NCBI GenBank assembly: GCA_011947345.1
Contig: JAAVTG010000460.1
Location: 1 to 32,654, forward strand
DNA length: 32,654 bases
Direction: 5' to 3'
Source: Phytophthora quininea
Lineage: Eukaryota; Oomycota; Peronosporomycetes; Peronosporales; Peronosporaceae
Part shown: positions 28,072 to 32,654 of the stretch, in pieces
How the letters are laid out: each line of letters begins with the position of its first letter
Numbering within the stretch: the stretch's first letter is position 1
Made by a program: the position numbers and the translations under genes
The notes under the pieces: generated by a model
Database searches by the model: none
Told to the model about the DNA's origin: nothing
The model's input: the letters and a program-made list of their open reading frames with translations, nothing else

Positions 28072-28868
28072 GGGCGCTCTCGGCAGTCGTCAAGTGACGT
28101 GACTGCAATGCCTTGCTTCTGAGCATGTTTCAACGGCCGCCGAAACGGCCGCGGACTTGGCGACCTGGTCTGGCCGTGGAGTCGTACAGGCTTGCAGCGT
28201 CTTACCTGCCTGCCGTCTCGGTGCAGTGGAGGCAGGTTGAGCGCCGGCAAAACAACGGTCGTGCTTGACTTGAAAGCGCAACGTGAAGCTCATCTTGTTG
28301 GCGCAGAACCGTGATGCAGCCACCGCCATCGTCCGCCAGCATGTACACATACACTCAGCATCATATCGCACGAGCGCCGAGGGCCAAGCGCTTGCTTCCA
28401 GAGCTGGTCGAATCAATTGATCCTGTCCCGAGAAAGCCGATTACTGCCCGAGTGCTTTGCGGTTTGTACCAAGTCCAGTCTATACAGTAGCATATATCCT
28501 ATTATTCTACATTGGACCTTCACTAAAAACCAGTCTTCATACAAACACCAAGTATACTTTTTCCAATACAAAAGCCGAGATTATTAGATGCATACAAAAC
28601 GCAAGGCAAAAACGAGTGGGAATGTTTGCGGGAGCGTTTGTGAGGTTGCCATTAGAGAATTCACACCCGGCGTGACTACTTCGACGTGGTCTTGCCGCTC
28701 TTGCTCCTGCTGCAGCCACCTACCTGGCCAAGCAGCGTCCGCTCCCAGCTCGCACACAGCGTCTGCGCCGATCGACCCGCAGTAGCGCCGCCAACAATTC
28801 CAACCTCAGGCCACAAGAGCCCGCAACGTAGCCCCCATCGACCCAGTGAACCCACTTGTACAAAGGCG
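28072..28868. other. Intergenic stretch between divergent genes
   Basis: About 800 bases between the tail-anchored protein gene (-) and the NET/zinc-finger gene (+). Partly AT-rich near 28480-28600. No convincing gene or core promoter was seen; a weak CCATTAG-type initiator lies near 28645. Confidence 0.4.
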
Positions 28869-30305
28869 ATGAACAGCACCTCCACGCTCCCCACGGCGGC
28901 CTCAACTGAGGGCAGCGCCAGCGTCAGTTCCTTCCTGTCGCTCAAGCGCCAGCGCCTGAACGAGGATGGCGCAGCCTCCAGCACCAAGCAATCGCAAGCG
29001 AAGGACCGCGACTCGTCCTCGGCCGCAGAGAACAGCGGAGATAACGCCCCGCACAAGACCATCATCACCACGACCAATGGCGGCTACCCCAACATGGCAT
29101 TGAGTCTGCAGAAGGACCCGTCCTGGATGCTGGGCGACGTCGACAGCTTCGGCGGCCTGGGGCCCATGCCGCCCGTTAACGCCATGCTCGAGAAGCGTGC
29201 CTCCAGCCAGTTCTCCATCAGCTCGCTGCTGCCCTCGTCCATCGCGCTCACGTCGCAGGCGTCGACGGCTGCTGCGGCTGCGGACCAGGCGGCGGACGAC
29301 GGATCTGCCACCGACAATGAGGAGCGGAGCGCGGCACCCGCCCCGGTGGTGCAGATGATGGTGGAAGGATCGGGCGGCAACACAAAGTACATGGACCCCG
29401 CCACGGGCGAGTACATGTACCCAGACAACGTCAAGCCTATGGTGTTCCCAGACAAGCAGCGCCTCGTTCAGAAGATCACGCTGCTGCCGAGTCAGTATCT
29501 CCGCGGACTCATGGACGTGATCAGCAAGTACCAGCCTGACACGGTTCGACAGATCGACGACGACGGCTACGCCTTCGATCTGGGCCAGATGAACGAGAAC
29601 ACGGTGTGGGCGATCAGCGACTACGTCAAGGACTCGATGATCGAGCTGGACGGGTACATCAAATCGATCGCTGCTTCGAATGCCGAGGCCACTTCAGCAC
29701 AGCAGCACCAAACGACCGCGACACCCCCGTCCGCATCAACCACGCCAGCAAGCTCTACGACTAGCAACATCCACCACTTTTCCAGCAATATGGCGCTGAC
29801 CTCGTCCAAGATGTCATCCATCACGAACAACGAGAATCAGAACAAGTTTCTGGAGCAGGTGGAGATGTACTCGAAGCCCAAGGTGACCAAATCGCGCGTC
29901 AAGCCCAGCAAGAAGCACGAGTGTCCGACCTGCAACAAGCAGTTCCGCGGACGCTCGGAACTGCAGAACCACATCCGAACACACACGGGCGAGAAGCCGC
30001 TCAAGTGCTCGTACGCTGGCTGCGAGAAGCGATACGCACACAGCTCGAATCTGCGCGCACACGAGCGCACCCACGCAGGCGTCAAGCCGTACGCGTGCCA
30101 TTACGACGGCTGCGGCAAGAAGTTTGCGCACTCTGTGTCGCTGAAGGAGCACATCTGGATGCATGCAGGCTTCCAGCCGTACGAGTGTCCATACGAAGGC
30201 TGCCAGAAGAAGTTCACGCAGGTGTCCAATTTTGCACGGCACAAGAAGACCCACGAGAAGGAGGAGCGCAGCGAGAACGAACACTCTGTGGAAAGTGACA
30301 ACTAA
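28869..30305 (+). CDS. NET-domain plus four C2H2 zinc-finger protein (chromatin/transcription regulator)
   Basis: This 478-residue protein starts at the ATG at 28869 (MNSTSTLPTA); the frame is open further upstream but without ATG. A Ser/Ala-rich part with SLKRQRLNED comes first. Residues about 193-260 read KQRLVQKITLLPSQYLRG...DLGQMNENTVWAISDYV, matching the NET/ET domain known from BET proteins. It is followed by a Thr/Ser-rich linker. Residues about 348-460 hold four C2H2 fingers with TGEKP-type or similar linkers: HECPTCNKQF (C-x2-C), then three of the C-x4-C type (CSYAGC, CHYDGC, CPYEGC) as in YY1/TFIIIA. ET domains recruit chromatin regulators and the fingers should bind DNA. No bromodomain is present. 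Convergent with the LAMTOR4-like gene, 90 bases apart. Confidence 0.88.
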   Translation: MNSTSTLPTAASTEGSASVSSFLSLKRQRLNEDGAASSTKQSQAKDRDSSSAAENSGDNAPHKTIITTTNGGYPNMALSLQKDPSWMLGDVDSFGGLGPMPPVNAMLEKRASSQFSISSLLPSSIALTSQASTAAAAADQAADDGSATDNEERSAAPAPVVQMMVEGSGGNTKYMDPATGEYMYPDNVKPMVFPDKQRLVQKITLLPSQYLRGLMDVISKYQPDTVRQIDDDGYAFDLGQMNENTVWAISDYVKDSMIELDGYIKSIAASNAEATSAQQHQTTATPPSASTTPASSTTSNIHHFSSNMALTSSKMSSITNNENQNKFLEQVEMYSKPKVTKSRVKPSKKHECPTCNKQFRGRSELQNHIRTHTGEKPLKCSYAGCEKRYAHSSNLRAHERTHAGVKPYACHYDGCGKKFAHSVSLKEHIWMHAGFQPYECPYEGCQKKFTQVSNFARHKKTHEKEERSENEHSVESDN

Positions 30306-30395
30306 ATTGGCAGTGACCGAGTGAATATGAAAGCGCAGCCCCGTAGTCTTCGTCTTAATAATGAAACAGGGTTGGCGCCTTGTAGCATGGTCCTT

Positions 30396-30715
30396 CTACT
30401 CTGTCTCGGTCTGTCCTCTGGGTTTGGACACCACGAGCGTGCGCTCGCGTCCTCCACCCTCGAACTTGGAGATCAGCAGCGACCGCTCCGACGTTTCCAG
30501 TCTCACGGTGGGCAGCGGTTGCTCTTCTTCCGTCTCGGTCAGGGCGGCGGCCTCGTCCTCGTCCCCTTCGGCGAACTGCCCCAGGTCGATGGCCTTCTCG
30601 GCGATGCAGGTGAAGAAGCCGTTCTTCTGGTCGCGCGCCGCGTACGCGAGGTCGCCCTCGGCCTTGAGCAGCCCGTGGCCGTCGTTTAGCACGAGCCCCA
30701 GCGTTTCCCGCTCAT
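30396..30715 (-). CDS. LAMTOR4-like roadblock protein (Ragulator subunit), start unresolved
   Basis: About 100 residues end at 30396. The segment LGLVLNDGHGLLKAEGDLA, an acidic loop and then ERSLLISKF...RTLVVSKPRG resemble LAMTOR4 (LGYLVLSEGAVL...GDL at the start, TLLVTVSGQRVFVVKR at the end). LAMTOR4 is a small subunit of the Ragulator complex, which anchors Rag GTPases to lysosomes for TORC1 signalling. The frame has no ATG upstream of LGLVL before a stop at 30732. An ATG at 30715 is one base out of frame, with a GGGG run between, so a missing base or a small first exon is possible. The coordinates use that ATG. The family assignment is by eye. Confidence 0.5.
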
Positions 30716-30914
30716 ACGTTGTCGGAGAGATTCAATTGCTCTTTACTAGCGGTTTGCATTCACTACAGTTGTGTAGCGCATTGATTGAGGGCTGTTAAAC
30801 GTGATTTATTAAAAACAAGGTATTTGGATTTAGTGGTACATATTTGTCAGAAGGCGGCTCTCTAACTGCCGGCGTTGAAGGGGTATTGTTCTCAGGAAGA
30901 AAACATACAACAAG

Positions 30915-32654
30915 ATGAAGCCTTCCGCCCGCACGACGCGTCGCTCTAGCGCGCGTACCTCCCGCCTGCAGCGCGAGAAGGAGGACAATTCCAGCTCCTC
31001 TTCTCAAGCAGATCCTGCCGCTCCGACCGATGCCGAATTGAACGCCGACGAGCCCCAGGAAGTGACGTTCTGCGCCGTACAGCGCGTAGGCGGCCGCGCC
31101 TTCCTAGCGCTGTGCACGCGCTCGTGCTGGCGACTGTACCGCCTCGACGGCTTCAACGCCTCTCGTGAGAGCTGCTCGCCAGTGCAGGTGCGTCCTATAG
31201 ACGACAGAAGTCTGATAATTGGTATCAAGAGACCGTCGGTATTGACACCCTCGTTTGCACTTCGACTGCAGCTCGTTATGGACCCGACGAAGGAGGCAGC
31301 GAGACTCTCAGGCGTCCGCTTCTTCCGCCTCTTCCAGCTGCCATACTCTGCTGGCTCCTGGGCGCCATCTTCGTCTCAGAAAGGAGCCTCTCGACTCCCG
31401 TCAGCGACGATGAAGACGACGAGTTTGTGGCGGCAGTGGCTCAGGAGGAGGACGACGCACGAGAAAATTTGTCGGTGTTGTCTCTGGAGGACCAAAAGCT
31501 GCTACACAAGCTGACGCCGTCGCCATCGCTGGTGCTGGACGTTCAGATTAATGTCTCCACAGCCGCCGTGCTCTGCGAGACGAGGAGCTTTTCCTCTACG
31601 ACCTGGCGACGTTCGAACTGCAGCAAACAATTATCACAGCGTCGCCTGCGATGGCTCTCGGTGCTCGTTGGTTGGCGTATCCAGGCTTTGCCCAAGATTC
31701 AGGCGTTCGTGAATCCAACAGCCAGCAGCAAACGTTGACCGGTAACGGAGACAGCGACTCGGATTTTGATGACGTCCCGATTGAAGCGCTTGTGAGCGGT
31801 GGGATCGCAATCGAAGCACGGGACGCTTCACACAGCTCATCACCAACGTACTCGGCCATTGATGTCGCGCAAGGTGGCTTCGGGTCTGTACTACCTCTCG
31901 GAAGTGGGGCGAGCCACAATCGCGCCATACTTGTCGTCTTCGCCTGGGAAGCCTACACACTCGACGATTTCCGTCGTGCTCGCGCCTCGCCATCTGCCCG
32001 TCGATCCAGTCGCTCAGGAACGTCACCACTCAATGGTTCTTCTGGCACACAAGCCAAACCAGTCCAATCTAGGAATGGAGCAGTCGATTCGGCTACAGGG
32101 AAGCATCCAGGGTGGGTAGTGGTGCTCGATCTCGTCACCAAGCGCGTTGTGGCCAATTTTGCCTGCCACTCGACTGCTTTGGTGAACTTGTCCATGGACT
32201 TTTCCGGTTTGCTCCTAGCTACGAGCTCCACTAAGGGTCAGAACCTGCACGTACCGCCTGTCGCCGCCATTGCAGTCAGTAGTGAACAAGCCCCGTGGGA
32301 TGACAGTCGGCGGTCATGGCATGCTTCACCACCAGCTATTGTACAAGCTGCAGCGTGGGATCACTCACGCAAGCATTCAGGATATTGCATTCAGTCAGGA
32401 TGGAAAGTGGATCAACGTAACGTCAGCTCATGGCACGAGCCACCTGTACGCGCTGCATCCTGAAGGCGCACGAGTGAGTGCTGATACCCATGCGAACGCA
32501 GTGGAGAGCGCGGTCGATTCGGAGACGGATGGGCTGGGTCCGGGATATCCCCAGCGTGAAGTGAACGATTTTATGCCGATTTCCGGGTACTAGAGACCCG
32601 GACGCAGACGCAGGTTCTTCGGATCCGACACGAACTCAAGCTCTCCACCATTTC
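30915..32654 (+). CDS. BCAS3/ATG18-like WD40 protein, 5' part, frame-broken, runs off the window
   Basis: The ATG at 30915 opens a basic N-terminus, then a beta-propeller start (RVGGRAFLALCTRSCWRLYRL). An 84-base GT-AG intron (31188-31271) follows. Downstream pieces (ELFLYDLATFELQQTI, GWVVVLDLVTKRVVANF, LLYKLQRGITHASIQD with IAFSQDGKWINVTSAHGTSH) are typical of the BCAS3 propeller, which acts with PHAF1 at phagophores and in cytoskeletal control. These pieces lie in different frames. Changes are needed near 31390, 31584, 31830, 31855, 32113 and 32228, and probably 32590, where a stop interrupts the match. All but 32228 (two bases) fit single missing bases, so sequencing error is likely. The C-terminal part lies outside the window. 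Confidence 0.7.
31188..31271 (+). other. Intron of the BCAS3-like gene
   Basis: GTGCGTCC donor, a pyrimidine-rich end and the acceptor GACTGCAG; 84 bases. It is a multiple of three with no stop, so splicing is inferred from the splice signals and from the poor protein quality of the stretch. Confidence 0.55.

Noticed and set aside
28090..28416. A 108-codon minus-strand frame upstream of the tail-anchored protein
   Set aside because: No domain and no promoter; more likely upstream non-coding sequence.
1..32654. CRISPR arrays, tRNA or rRNA genes, LTR or transposase genes
   Set aside because: None was recognised. The repeats found are gene duplicates and simple microsatellites.

Overview
The window looks like nuclear DNA of an oomycete, most likely Phytophthora or a close relative. 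Short GT-AG introns (59-84 bases) and gene-dense, GC-rich coding DNA fit this. So do repeated copies of the oomycete core promoter (an Inr like YCAYTYY followed about two bases later by an FPR like MWTTTNC), and small secreted proteins of the PcF/SCR74 type next to secreted cutinases. The genus is inferred from gene content; no marker gene for species is present.

Layout. Bases 1-8861 are a cluster of small secreted cysteine-rich (PcF/SCR74-like) genes. About eleven copies can be traced, nearly all on the minus strand, plus one unrelated cysteine-rich gene. One copy (1435-1659) is clearly intact; the others are frameshifted, lack a start, or are remnants. The copies share a promoter and a block about 50-100 bases downstream of the stop, so the whole gene unit has been multiplied. 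The last copy, on the plus strand, is cut at 8861 and runs straight into the 3' end of a long minus-strand kinesin gene (8841-13954). Bases 14123-22148 hold four cutinase genes in two divergent pairs that are almost identical copies. Between the pairs lies a BRO1-domain gene resembling BROX with a C-terminal CaaX box. Bases 22149-24595 are mostly non-coding. The rest is ordinary housekeeping or regulatory sequence: a SAM-like/Myb-like polyQ protein, a PH-domain protein, a small tail-anchored protein, a NET-domain plus four-zinc-finger protein, a LAMTOR4-like protein, and the 5' part of a BCAS3/ATG18-like WD40 gene that runs off the right edge.

How they fit together. The SCR peptides and cutinases are both secreted products that act outside the cell at the plant surface or apoplast, and both use the same canonical core promoter type. 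The BROX-like, LAMTOR4-like and BCAS3-like genes all belong to endolysosomal or autophagy biology, but nothing in the sequence shows that they are co-regulated.

A caution on quality. The kinesin, BROX-like, one cutinase and the BCAS3-like genes keep clear protein similarity through repeated frame changes. Nearly every change can be explained by a single missing base, often in a short homopolymer. This looks more like under-called bases in a long-read consensus than true gene death, so 'broken' calls in this window should be treated as provisional.
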